From the NCBI GenBank assembly GCA_036874045.1, contig CM072338.1, forward strand, positions 21,536,501 to 21,600,500: a stretch of DNA of 64,000 nucleotides. The letters are read 5' to 3'. The stretch comes from Cymodocea nodosa (Eukaryota; Streptophyta; Magnoliopsida; Alismatales; Cymodoceaceae). Every line of letters begins with the position of its first letter. The stretch's first letter is position 1. Made by a program: the position numbers and the translations under genes. This document shows, piece by piece, positions 54,441 through 64,000 of this stretch. The notes beneath the pieces were generated by a model. The model made no database searches, was not told the origin of the DNA, and worked only from the letters and a program-made list of their open reading frames with translations.

Positions 54441-56348
54441 TGTTCCCAGTTCCACCGAGAGGAGGAAGAAGGCGAAGAAAGCTGGTACAACAGGACGACG
54501 AAGGAAGTGGAAGAGCACGAGAGACGAGCAGCCAATCTTATTATATGAGTTATTTACAGGAAACTACCTCACTTTACGGGAAAGTAAAATAAAGTACATT
54601 GTCATGGATTGTTTGGTCCGGTCGTGCCCTTTCTTTCTTTCTTTTTTACAGAAATTCCAGAAAATATGAATATAGAGTAATCTGTTATCTATTTTATGAT
54701 ATATGATTTAGTTCCGGTAGGTTTTTCAACATTGGACGTGACGAGGCACTTTTGTAATTTGCCTTCGATTCAATGGACTTTGTCGTCCTTTGTGAGACAC
54801 TTTTTTATACGGATTTATTTGTCAGCTATTTATTAGCATGTCGTGCATGACATTTGCAAGGTTTAGGCTTGTACAAGTCAGATTGAGCAGTCTCCAGAAT
54901 GGAACTTGATATTGTCAGATTTGTTTTGGTAAAATTTAGAGGGTTTGAATACAAAATGGAGGACTGAAATGCAAAACGCCGACTAATCTGCAGGTGCCGG
55001 TGGCTACTCAACTGTCCAGTTGAGATTGAACGGTCGAGATGAAGTCACACCCAACGTGACGACCAGCTTCCGATGCCACGTTTTCTTTTACGAAAATGAG
55101 ATTTTCGTTTTGTTTCGTGACGGACCCGAGGAAAGGAATCCATGTCAAAATCGACGTATTCGACGTGATATAATTATATAATATAATTATTAAATTACAT
55201 TTTAATTATATCATTGGTTCAAATCTAAACTAAGTTACTAACATTCTTTTTTTTTTAAAAAAAGGAAGAATTAATGATTCAAATATTTGTACAATCGCAC
55301 TACGAAATCAATTTTATGCGAAGCAAATGTACGAGTAGACTCAGCGCACGTATGATCACAACCACTTCTCTTTGACGTCATCTCACCCAACCATAGGTTA
55401 TATTTTTATTTGGTCATTTACGTTTGGTTTGAAAAATTTTTTGAGACCATTCTATAATGCCATGCCTCCATATTAATACAACGCCGAGAGCTACAGCTTT
55501 TCTTCCACTTTCAACGTAAAAAGTCTTTTCTACCCATTGGTAAATGAAACCAGTGATCTAATTAACCACTTTAAATCAAATCGTAGATTTTTTTTGCGGT
55601 TACACCAACCTATATATGTACATATCTTACCATATTCTACCACGTGAGAGAGTGTTTTCCTCATCCATTTTGTGATTATTTCTTTTAAATGTGTCATGTG
55701 TGTGGGAAGAATTGAATCAATGATTACATACGAATTTCCTGTATATCTCCTTAACCATCATAGTTAATTTTATCCATCGATGCATGTAAATCCCTACGTT
55801 AGAACAATTTAGTGTATACATATGGATGTGCTTCTTCTGTCGACCACCACTATGATCCGTTGTATTTGCTTCCTCTGACGGTTGGTCAAGTAACAAAAAT
55901 GTTCCAGCCAATCATTCCAAAATTAAAATTACAAAGAAATTGTGTAACGCATATTACAACCATTTAAATGGATATATATATTGAACATAAATTAATAGCG
56001 AAGATGCAATATTTCATAAATCAATGACATCATTCATTTCTGGATAGAATGTGCAATTAAAAGTATCAAAATGAATGTTTATTTTTCTTTTTGTTTACTA
56101 ACTCTTTAATTAATCACAACGCAATTAACATACAACAACAACAGTAAACTCACGATCCAAAGACATGGATGGCGGCGACGACGCTCGGCCTCCCGAGAAC
56201 GAGAGACGGAGATTCCATACGCCCGGCTTCGGTCGGTGGTAGCCGAAAGCGACATAGAGGTGGCGTTGCCTGTTGATCAGCAGACACGAATTAATTCGAT
56301 GACAACCGGCGGTGAACGCTACATTAATATTTACTGATGCTGTGCTGT
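54441..56348. other. Intergenic region between PDIL2-1 and the DUF7731 gene
   Basis: A TATAATA-like box on the minus strand lies about 100 bases before the PDIL2-1 ATG (near 54538-54545). The rest is AT-rich with no gene that I recognise. The stretch at 56,160-56,280 is GC-rich with CGGCGACGACG words and may be the end of the DUF7731 3' UTR or unrelated sequence. Confidence 0.4.
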
Positions 56349-57124
56349 TTACGTATATGTATTACCGCCGGTGCTATTGCTGGAATTCCCACACGGCATC
56401 CGTAGAAGAAGGCCAATGGCTTGGGTCATGGCTCCATTGTAGAACTGGAAGTTGGAGAGTACGCCGTCGACGCATTTGAGGACAAGCTGCATCTCGTTCA
56501 TGCAGGGGCCGTTGCAGTAGATGTTCACGGTGGAGTTGCTTGACGTTCCATTCACGGCGGAGTTGCTCGACGTTCCATTCACGGCGGAGTTGCTCGACGT
56601 TCCATTCACGGCGGAGTTGCTCGACGTTGGCGTCGACTTTCCATTTAGAGCAGCTTTGAGCTGATGTTGGCAGTTCTTGATGACCTTTTGTGATCAGAAA
56701 AAACAGAAAAAAGCAAGCCCGGTGATCCGCGCGCGTCAATATATGTATGGAGAGGAGAAAAAATAAAAATGGGAGAGGGCACCGAATTAAATTGGGATCG
56801 ATGGATGCATGGTTAGTGCGTACGGTCATGTTGTTTAAACACATCACGGCCCTTGCGACGATGTTGACGGCGTTTTGAGCTGCAAATTAAGGTAGAGGAG
56901 AGGAAACGATTAGCTAATTAAAGAGCCGTACGTGGAAGAGGACTCGATCGATGGGGATGCATGGAAGAAGACTGTCTGTGCAATCGAGACCAGTGCGTGG
57001 GGGAAGGGAAGCGACGGGTGGGATAGATAGAACATATATAAAACCATGAACCTCTACAGATTGGAGGGAACGCAGCAAACATGGCAATGACAAGGAGGCA
57101 GGAAGCCATCAGAGGCTTGGTCAT
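56349..57124 (-). CDS. Secreted DUF7731-type protein with sequon-rich repeat
   Basis: Three exons (57052-57124, 56824-56879 and 56349-56684) join in phase to give 154 residues. A hydrophobic signal peptide (MASCLLVIAMFAAFPPIC) is followed by QNAVNIVARAVMCLNN. The conserved core is CNGPCMNEMQLVLKCVDGVL, then SNFQFYN, as in the plant DUF7731 family of small cysteine-containing secreted proteins of unknown function. Between the two cysteine segments sit four tandem nine-residue repeats, TSSNSAVNG (residues 63-98), whose joints create N-glycosylation sequons. The C-terminus is shorter than in homologues I know. The exon-1 donor could also be at 57058, changing two residues. An in-frame ATG at 57163 is possible, but it lies only about 43 bases from the TATA box. 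Confidence 0.85.
56520..56627 (-). repeat. Four in-frame 27-bp tandem repeats
   Basis: Four copies of a 27-bp unit (ACGTCGAGCAACTCCGCCGT plus GAATGGA) run through the last exon of the DUF7731-type gene. The first three are nearly identical and the fourth has substitutions. The unit is a multiple of three, so copy-number change keeps the frame and adds or removes one N-G-T sequon each time. Confidence 0.95.
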
Positions 57125-57205
57125 GCTAGCTGAAATGATAGGGGAGAAGCTCTGATACACCATCTAATCTGTGGAAATGCGTGCATCAGATGGAGATAGA
57201 TGCTC

Positions 57206-57212
57206 ATTTATA
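57206..57212 (-). promoter_or_regulatory. TATA box of the DUF7731-type gene
   Basis: TATAAAT on the minus strand, about 80 bases before the ATG at 57124. The distance suits transcription starting near 57175-57180 and a short 5' leader. Confidence 0.6.
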
Positions 57213-57798
57213 TGGCCGGAGTACTCAACGTACCGCTCCGGAAAAAACAGGACTCCCCCGACCCCAGCAAGTAGTTACGGTAAAACAATCCCAGAAAATT
57301 TTGGGGTTGTGGTAGACGGGACATAGTTGGTGTTGAGAGCACCACCAACTTTACTTGTTCTGCTGGACTTTTTCCTTGAAGATGGCCACAAATCAAACCT
57401 AAGATGGTACGTACATCCGTGATCTACTAGACCACCAGCGTCACCACGCCTCAAGTTGATTGATCCACGAGGGTAGCCATTTGCTGACAAACGGGGTCAA
57501 GCCTAAATCCTGGGGTATCCAACAACAGGGCCACATTATATAAGTAATTCGTGGAAAACTAGGGGCATCTTCGGCGTTGTTTTCTCTTGATGACAGGACC
57601 GACCGCGAGAAAATAGAGGAAGGAAGAGCTGAAAACCTGGTACCAGTAAGCACTGGTTGGTGATCCATGGATTGAAGTTTACGTATGCAAGACGAATGGG
57701 CAAAACTGCACCATTAAGTTTTCATGGCAACGGGCCGGGGCCCAATCTGCACCGCGAACTATTATTATTACTGAAATAAAATAAAATTGACGCCACAA
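57213..57798. other. Intergenic stretch upstream of the DUF7731-type gene
   Basis: Several overlapping minus-strand frames of 60-75 codons lie here. None resembles a known family, and they shift among frames. This is the likely promoter and upstream region of the DUF7731-type gene; I see no other feature. Confidence 0.4.
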
Positions 57799-57871
57799 TG
57801 GAGATGCGGGGTATCGATCCCCGTACCTCTCGCATGCTAAGCGAGCGCTCTACCATCTGAGCTACATCCCC
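57799..57871 (-). tRNA. tRNA-Ala (anticodon AGC)
   Basis: This is a 73-nt cloverleaf on the minus strand. The acceptor stem pairs GGGGATG with CATCTCC (one G-U pair) and has discriminator A. The D arm contains AGCTCAGATGGTAGAGCG. The anticodon loop CTTAGCATG carries AGC, and the T arm has GATCGATACCCC. There is no intron and no encoded CCA, as expected for a nuclear gene. T-rich sequence follows the 3' end (TTTTATTTTATTT), fitting polymerase III termination. The A and B boxes are intact. Confidence 0.96.
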
Positions 57872-60357
57872 TTTCGAAACTAAAACGTTTTACTAATAAT
57901 TTAATTTTTAAATAATTTTTTTCTTTTGTCCAAAAAGTCTAATATCTTTTCTTTTTTTTTCTTCTTCCCACTTTCTAGCTTGTGCCTACTCCCTTGAATC
58001 GGCGCAACCAAAGTATCTTTAAACTCCTAAAGTTATTGATTAAGATCAAATGCGCTCACCAGCACCTTCATCTAATGCCATATTCGAGCGACGGTTATAA
58101 TCACATCATTTTTAGAAGAAATCAACATACCGAAAAGCATTAAAATCTAATTCGCAATTTTATTTATTTGAAACACATTTTTAAATACTTCTAGCGCTTC
58201 CAATTTATTGAAGGAATAGCTTTGATATTTCAATTAAAATCTAATTCTTTTCAAAAAAATAAATAATGAAAATTAATTTATAAAAAAATTTGTGAAAATA
58301 TTATCCTAAGTTTACAATATTATTTTTTTAATTACCAACAGAGGTATCAATCAAGTCGGATCTAATATATCGTGGCACCACGACTTAGCATAATTTAACC
58401 GTGCCTTAAGTTGACATGTCATGACATGAATTTTTAAACTATGCCAGAATTTAAATCTTATAGATTTCTTTTAATCCAATGCACAAACATTTATCAGGTT
58501 AATAACAATTAGAAGGAAACTCTTTACTGGCATAATGCTTGGAATGACAGTAATTTATAGAAATACAACTTTTCAGAGTTATTTCAAATTTTAAAACGCT
58601 CAAAAATTTTGTCGCTAAATTCTTAGACTCTTGGTAGAAAATTAGATAATCCCTTTTTTTACCGGTCACAGGGATTTACTTTAAGTTTAGTTTCAATATT
58701 ACATTTTACTGGTCTCTTCGATATCCCTCAAATCGTCTCTTGGAAACTTACATCAAATGTGAGTACTCTGGTTAAATCCTGTTATAAAATCTTTACATGC
58801 AAATTTGAAGGTTTAAAATTCCTCTCAAAGTTAAAATCTTATATATATATCCTAATAGTGGATGTAATGTCTTAAACGAAAACATCCTTATTTTTTATTC
58901 TCTCTTTCACCTTCGATACTTATTTTCTCGTAATATTCTTATTTGGTGTTCCTACCTAATATCCTTTATTTGCAATTATTTAATTGAAAGATAAGATAAA
59001 ATTTTAGTCACTCTATCGTGGATATCACCTTAATATTTGAGAATATAACTAACCTTACTTTTTTGTTTGTAATTAGAAGATCTCGTTACTAGTTCAAGTG
59101 TTGAACTACTTGAGGAAATTTATATTTATTGTAATTTGGGCATTTGGGTTGCAAGAAAGGAAAGAGAAATAATTAATTTTCATCTCTTCTTAATTGGTTT
59201 TTTTTACATCACATTAACATTTCTGAATCTTATTCTACAATTGTCGTGAGTAACTTTTTCTTAATTCTATCTATTACATTTACAAAAAAAATCATCACGA
59301 CAGGACATGCAAATAAGGATTCCTTTCAACTTAGACTGAGGTGAAATCACAGAATCATATGAATCGATTTTAATGATTTTTAAATCAAATCTAATTTTTA
59401 AACTTTTGAAATCAAACTAAATCATATCGCTAAAGATCATATTCATTGAATACCAAAACAATAATTATCTATGGCATAATCTTAATCTATTATATATTTA
59501 ATAAGATCGAAAAAAATAATATCCACAACAAACTTCATAAAATAACAGGAAAAAAAATACAATTAGTGTATTAAGTACTAACATGGTAATGTAATGGAAA
59601 ATACATTAATTAATCTATTGTCGTACACAGAGTGATACCAAAAATCAACTATTTATAGGACATACACACCATAGTTCACAATTAGATGATGTTTTAATTT
59701 AAGTACTTTTAGGCATTATCATTTATTCATTTTATCTCTTAGTTTAGATGTTTCTTTGAATTTGAATCTTAAAATTAAATTAATTGTAATTTATAATAAT
59801 AAATTATACAAGGTTTTAATGCTATATTATATCGCATATCTATTTTACTTTGGTTTAATCGAACCATATATATTGGTTTGAAGAAACGAATCGTTAATGT
59901 TAACAAAAGTGATTTAGTTTCATTCAATTTGTGAGACGCGTGACGATTTTTCCAGACGCTTCTAGGCTCATACTAGAGATATCAACTAAGTCAGACTCAA
60001 CTATATCAGTCTTAACTTCACACAATTTGATTGTATCCTAGATTAGCATGATACAGATTTTTAAATCATATTAGGCTAATGTTACATGATAGAATCAAAC
60101 TTTATCGGTACAGTTTGATAAGAACTTGTAGGCCAACTGGGTATAAAAATTCGATATATCGTTTTGAAAGATATTGTACTATTTTCTAAAGAGGTATTTC
60201 GATTACTGAAATCGATCGATGTCATTTTGGAAAATGATATATCGATTTCAATTTTTAAAAAATTATTATTTTTTCAGTTGGACTCAAACCGAACGTAATC
60301 TAGGCTGAGCCATGGGTTGCACCTCGGCCATGTACTTTAATGCACGGGTCGAGTGTT
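57872..60357. other. AT-rich intergenic region
   Basis: I see no gene in this 2.5-kb stretch. The parts at about 58,330-58,450 and 59,970-60,120 share words such as CTTAGCAT..., GACTCAACTATATC and ATTTTTAAAC.AT, and look like fragments of one old repeat family. The rest is AT-rich without clear structure. Confidence 0.5.
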
Positions 60358-61021
60358 GAGGGGTATTTGTGCATCCATAAAATAGCGAAAATAAAATGAC
60401 GGAATATCACAGAAAATGATATAAAAGAAAATGACAGAAATTAATAGAAAATCAGTAGAAAATCAAGGTATTTGTGTACATAACAGAAAATGATAGAATT
60501 TGAAATACATGTATTTATGTATATAATAGAAAATGATGAAAAATCATAAAATATAAAATATATATATTTATTTATAAAATAAAAATATTAAAATTAATAA
60601 ATTAAATATTTTTTGTATTTATCTATAAGATATAGAATAACAAAATTTATTATAGATAATATAAGATAAAGTCATTTATAATAATTGTTACAATATAAAA
60701 TATATTTTACACATCTTTATTATTTCACATATCTCTCATAATATCAATTTTCATCTATTAAAAATAAATAATTTCTATATTAAAATTGCATATTATTAAT
60801 ATATTCTGTGATAATTCATATTTTCTTTTCCTTCATTTTCCATTAATTTCAAAGATTAAAATGTATGAAAATGAAAGAAAATTTTTCTTATATATCAAGG
60901 AAAAATGGTGGAAAATGACAGAAAATCATCTGGTGCATAGACACCTAGAAAATGACGGAAAATTTTCCACTATTTTACTTTATGACGTTTTCCACCATTT
61001 TCTAGGTGCACAAACACCCTC
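60358..61021. mobile_element. MITE-like element with terminal inverted repeats
   Basis: The left end reads GAGGGGTATTTGTGCATCCA. The right end, reversed, reads GAGGGTGTTTGTGCACCTAG and continues with AAAATGG.GGAAAA. The 664-bp interior is non-coding, AT-rich and full of short AGAAAATGACAGAAAAT-type words in both orientations. There is no transposase. I could not identify a convincing target duplication (flanks GTT and TTA), so the superfamily is not assigned. Confidence 0.6.
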
Positions 61022-63251
61022 TTAAGGACAACTTAACATGAATATTGTCGAGCCACATTCAAAATAATAGGCTTAGTCGTACTGACTGGTCTTATTTGAC
61101 ACATCTGGCTCATATGTATTTTTATCGAATATATTGTAACTAGACTATTAGAAGATGTTGGTCTAACTTGGTGTTTATTTAGTTTCATGTTTTTTTTTTT
61201 TTTTGGTAATACATAATATGTCTTTTCATGTCTTTTGAAAATTCAAAATTTCCGTTATAACAGTACAACTAGAGTGATAAGCAACTTAAAGATTCAAAAT
61301 TTGTTGTAGATAATTTTCAGCCCAAATTAACATGCAACTTTTGCCAAGGATCGAGGTGTAACAACAAATTTTAGTTTTTGATAATAAAAATAAGATACTA
61401 TCGATCAACATTTAAATTTTATAATTTACCGAGTATCTATCAAATTTCGTAATCAATCGAAGCATCGGGAAAACTTATCCTTTTGTATTTGGGTGCAGGC
61501 AGTTTCCGTGGAATTAATTTCATCGCACTGTTCACGCGTACCCCAAGAAATAAACGAGGACAACGCCCTTCCCGCACGCTCTGTCCATTGCAAGAAACAC
61601 GTGATTTTTTGAGAACTTGAATCAAACTTGGTTACCCAGCAGTCACGTCACGTCACCTTTAGCTTTTGATTGAACAACGATACTTCAGATATATACGTTC
61701 GATTATTGTTTACGATTTATAACTGGATCGTACTTTTTAATTATAACAAAATATCAGAATTTTCATGATTACAAACTTTTACAGTTCGATTATATGAAAT
61801 TGAGTTCCTTGAATCACGTTACATTTTCCATTCGTGTTTGAATATTGCAGTGAAATACTTGATGCCTACCTAATACAAGGTACTCCCTTGGTGAATCACG
61901 TTTCGCCACTTGAAATTCCAAGTCTTCAAGCCTTTGGCACCTCCCTAATTACTTCGAAAGGAACAGCTTGGATTCAAAACCACGGAGATAGTATCGTTAC
62001 CATCACGCAATCATTTATCTAAAAAATTGTAGTGGAAATTTAATTTCAAACGCAACTTAAAATCCGAGTCTTTATGATATATGATAGCCAACAATTAGAA
62101 TTTGTAAACCTATATCTGAAATTAAGCCTTTTATTTCGATAAAGTTTTTAATGTTAGACCGTTAAAAGCTAGCGTCGGTAGTGTGTGAATCGATAAGTAC
62201 GTACTTTGTCATCGATAACTTATTTTAACGATCCTTTTCTTATGAAATTTTTTTCCCACCACCGATCACGGCTTAAATCACGGTTTCCCCTTCCACGGAC
62301 TTGTGTTTCATGCACTTCAAGATTTTTTATGAGAGTCGGTCGTGGTGGACGCAATAAATGAGGTGATTAATAAACCGAACATATTATTCGTAGTTGTTTT
62401 TTCTTAATGATTCTAGTATTTTTATTTAAGCTCAAACTTAAGATTTTTTTCTTTTTTTAACGAGACATTATGATAAGGATGTCAATCGGTTTAAATCATT
62501 ATTGAAAAAATGTAGGCTGTCGTCCAATTCGGCAGGAACCTGGATTATACATCCACGTCAGTCGTTCAAATACTCCATTTGAAATAAATTTGCCATATCC
62601 ATATATATATATATATATATATATTTATTACGACGAGTCGTTTTCCGCCACGTAAGAAATTTTTCTTCGACGATGACAAAAAAAAGCACGGAAAAAAGAC
62701 ATCTGTCATTCGCCTGACGCGTACCAAAGGCAACTTGTCTTCTTCGTACAACCACGTCTAAGAAGATTTTTTTACGTAAAAGAAAAAAAGAGAGATTATC
62801 GTGGTAAACCAGCATATTAATGCAATGATTACGAATGCGAGATCTTCCGGCAAATTTGGATAATTACTCGGTCAAAAAATGTTAAGATATTTATCCTATA
62901 ATTTAGATACGGACGATTATATATAAAATAAAGACTTATAATATTTATTTATTTTAAATATAATTTTCATTGTTGATAAATTTTAAGTTAATATATTAAT
63001 ATTTATGAAATATATTTTTCTGAAAAAAATTTGAATTCAAATTTTAAAGAAAAACATGCATTTTTAATGTTAAAAAAAAACTGGAAACTTCTCAGCCGAC
63101 ATAGCTACCACCACCACCCCAGATCAATTACTGAAGACATTCCCAACCGTCCATTTCCGTCGTTAGACCAGACGATTCCAACGCGGATTACGCACGTATG
63201 CCCGACTTTTCTTCTTCTCTTGCAAGATACGAGTTCCGGAGTATTACTTGC
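61022..63251. other. Intergenic region upstream of the PLIP-type lipase
   Basis: No gene is recognised. Two short frames (61440-61625 minus and 61834-62022 plus) lack family features. An (AT)n microsatellite lies at about 62599-62625. The last few hundred bases are the likely promoter of the lipase gene. Confidence 0.4.
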
Positions 63252-63259
63252 TATAAATA
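63252..63259 (+). promoter_or_regulatory. TATA box of the PLIP-type lipase gene
   Basis: TATAAATA, 77 bases before the ATG at 63329. A typical plant core promoter position. Confidence 0.6.
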
Positions 63260-63328
63260 TAACACGGACAAGCTTCGGGAAAGAACAGAGTACTCTGTTT
63301 TTTTCCCTTTTTCTGGTTGGAATCTTAG

Positions 63329-63907
63329 ATGGAGGGCCTGTGCTTCCGGCCGTCGCTCCTCGGGGTCTCCACCCCTACCGTGGCCGTCGCACGGGCCCAA
63401 CAGCAGTCCGTTCATGTAAACGCTGTGGCGAATCGGGCAAGTAGACCGACAGTGGAGGGGCCGAGAGGTACGGTCCTGCCCTGGCGGTCGTACATGTTGC
63501 CAAGGCCGCTTTTAAGGCTGTGGCCGACGAGGCGAGAGGACGAGGGCGAGAATGACGGGTTGGTTGAGGAAGAGCAGGAGGAGGCGTTGGTGGATGACAG
63601 GAAGAAGGGGAATTGGGTGATGAAGATTTTGAGGATCGGGGCGATTTGGGAAGGGAAGAAGAGAGATGGTGGTGGCGATGAGGTTGTTGATGAGAGACTT
63701 GATGATGGGGATGGATGTTTGGGATGTTGTGGAGGGGAGTGCTGCTCCGTCGACGACGAGGAAGAGGAGAAGGAGGAGGAGGAGGAGGTGGAGTTGGACC
63801 GGGATTCCTTCACGAGGTTGCTCAGGAAGGTGTCGCTGGTGGAGGCGAAGAGGTACGCGCAGCTTTCGTATCTTGGGATTCTGGCCTATTGCATTCCCCA
63901 TATCAAG
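63329..63907 (+). CDS. PLIP-type plastid lipase / phospholipase A1, first exon (3' truncated)
   Basis: Exon 1 encodes 193 residues and ends in phase at AAG|GTATGC; the rest lies beyond the window. The N-terminus is rich in Ser, Arg and Val with few acids, as in a chloroplast transit peptide. The end of the exon carries the PLIP family signature DRDSFTRLLRKVSLVEAKRYAQLSYLGILAYCIPHIK (shown from residue 157, in two pieces: DRDSFTRLLRKVSLVEAK and RYAQLSYLGILAYCIPHIK). These class-3 lipases release acyl chains from plastid membrane lipids, and in Arabidopsis they feed seed oil or jasmonate synthesis. The GxSxG catalytic region would be in later exons. A Cys/Gly patch (GCLGCCGGECC) and a run of glutamates precede the signature. 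Confidence 0.88.
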
Positions 63908-64000
63908 GTATGCGTTTTGTTGCAGATAATGTGAAAATCGTTCTCGTTGATGTTCTCTTATTGGTAACCTGTAATTTAGGGCTGGAATCAAGAAGATGTT

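Noticed and set aside
57799-57871. Possibility that the tRNA-Ala gene is an organellar insertion
   Set aside because: The anticodon is AGC, used by nuclear tRNA-Ala genes; plastid tRNA-Ala has UGC and an intron.
61440-62022. Two short frames (61 and 62 codons) of ordinary protein composition
   Set aside because: They lack family resemblance, splice context or promoter features, and are short enough to be chance.
63412-63991. Long minus-strand ORFs opposite the lipase exon (133 and 159 codons)
   Set aside because: They are serine- or leucine-rich shadows of the GGA-repeat region; the plus strand carries the PLIP signature and a TATA box.

Overview
This window is nuclear DNA from a flowering plant. 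It is AT-rich, with spliced genes, long introns full of decaying transposons, and plant-specific families (DUF3511, DUF761, DUF1645, DUF7731, a PLIP-type plastid lipase, a PDIL2-1-type disulfide isomerase). The lineage within the angiosperms cannot be resolved from the sequence alone. Exons were placed by reading GT..AG junctions whose phases join into one open frame; there is no transcript evidence here.

Layout. (1) About 1-24,540: the 3' ten exons of a plus-strand multi-pass membrane acyltransferase of the heparan-alpha-glucosaminide N-acetyltransferase (HGSNAT)-like family. Its introns hold relics of RTE- and L1-type LINEs, a complete but dead Copia element (12,184-16,789, antisense, CTAAG target duplication), and a short Helitron. 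(2) 24,540-31,140: mostly intergenic, with an intronless DUF3511 gene at 27,384-27,704 and a few unrecognised small ORFs. (3) 31,140-36,273: a second antisense Copia element of a different Gag type, inserted inside an older array of roughly 100-bp tandem repeats. (4) 36,274-47,700: two single-exon genes, DUF761 (minus) and DUF1645 (plus), then a two-exon RPA3 gene (minus). (5) 47,720-54,440: an eleven-exon PDIL2-1-type protein disulfide isomerase (minus). (6) 56,349-57,124: a three-exon secreted DUF7731 protein (minus) with an in-frame 4 x 27 bp repeat rich in N-glycosylation sequons. (7) 57,799-57,871: tRNA-Ala(AGC) (minus). (8) 57,900-63,300: AT-rich intergenic DNA with a MITE-like element. 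(9) 63,329 to the end: first exon of a PLIP-type plastid lipase (plus).

The genes do not form a pathway or cluster; this is ordinary plant gene order. RPA3 serves DNA replication and repair, PDIL2-1 serves ER protein folding, the DUF7731 protein is secretory, and the lipase acts on plastid lipids. I found no convincing undescribed multi-gene system. The most unusual items are the sequon-rich repeat in the DUF7731 protein, the Copia insertion into a tandem array with its own internal 86-bp duplication, and the number of antisense or decayed elements tolerated inside the HGSNAT-like gene.
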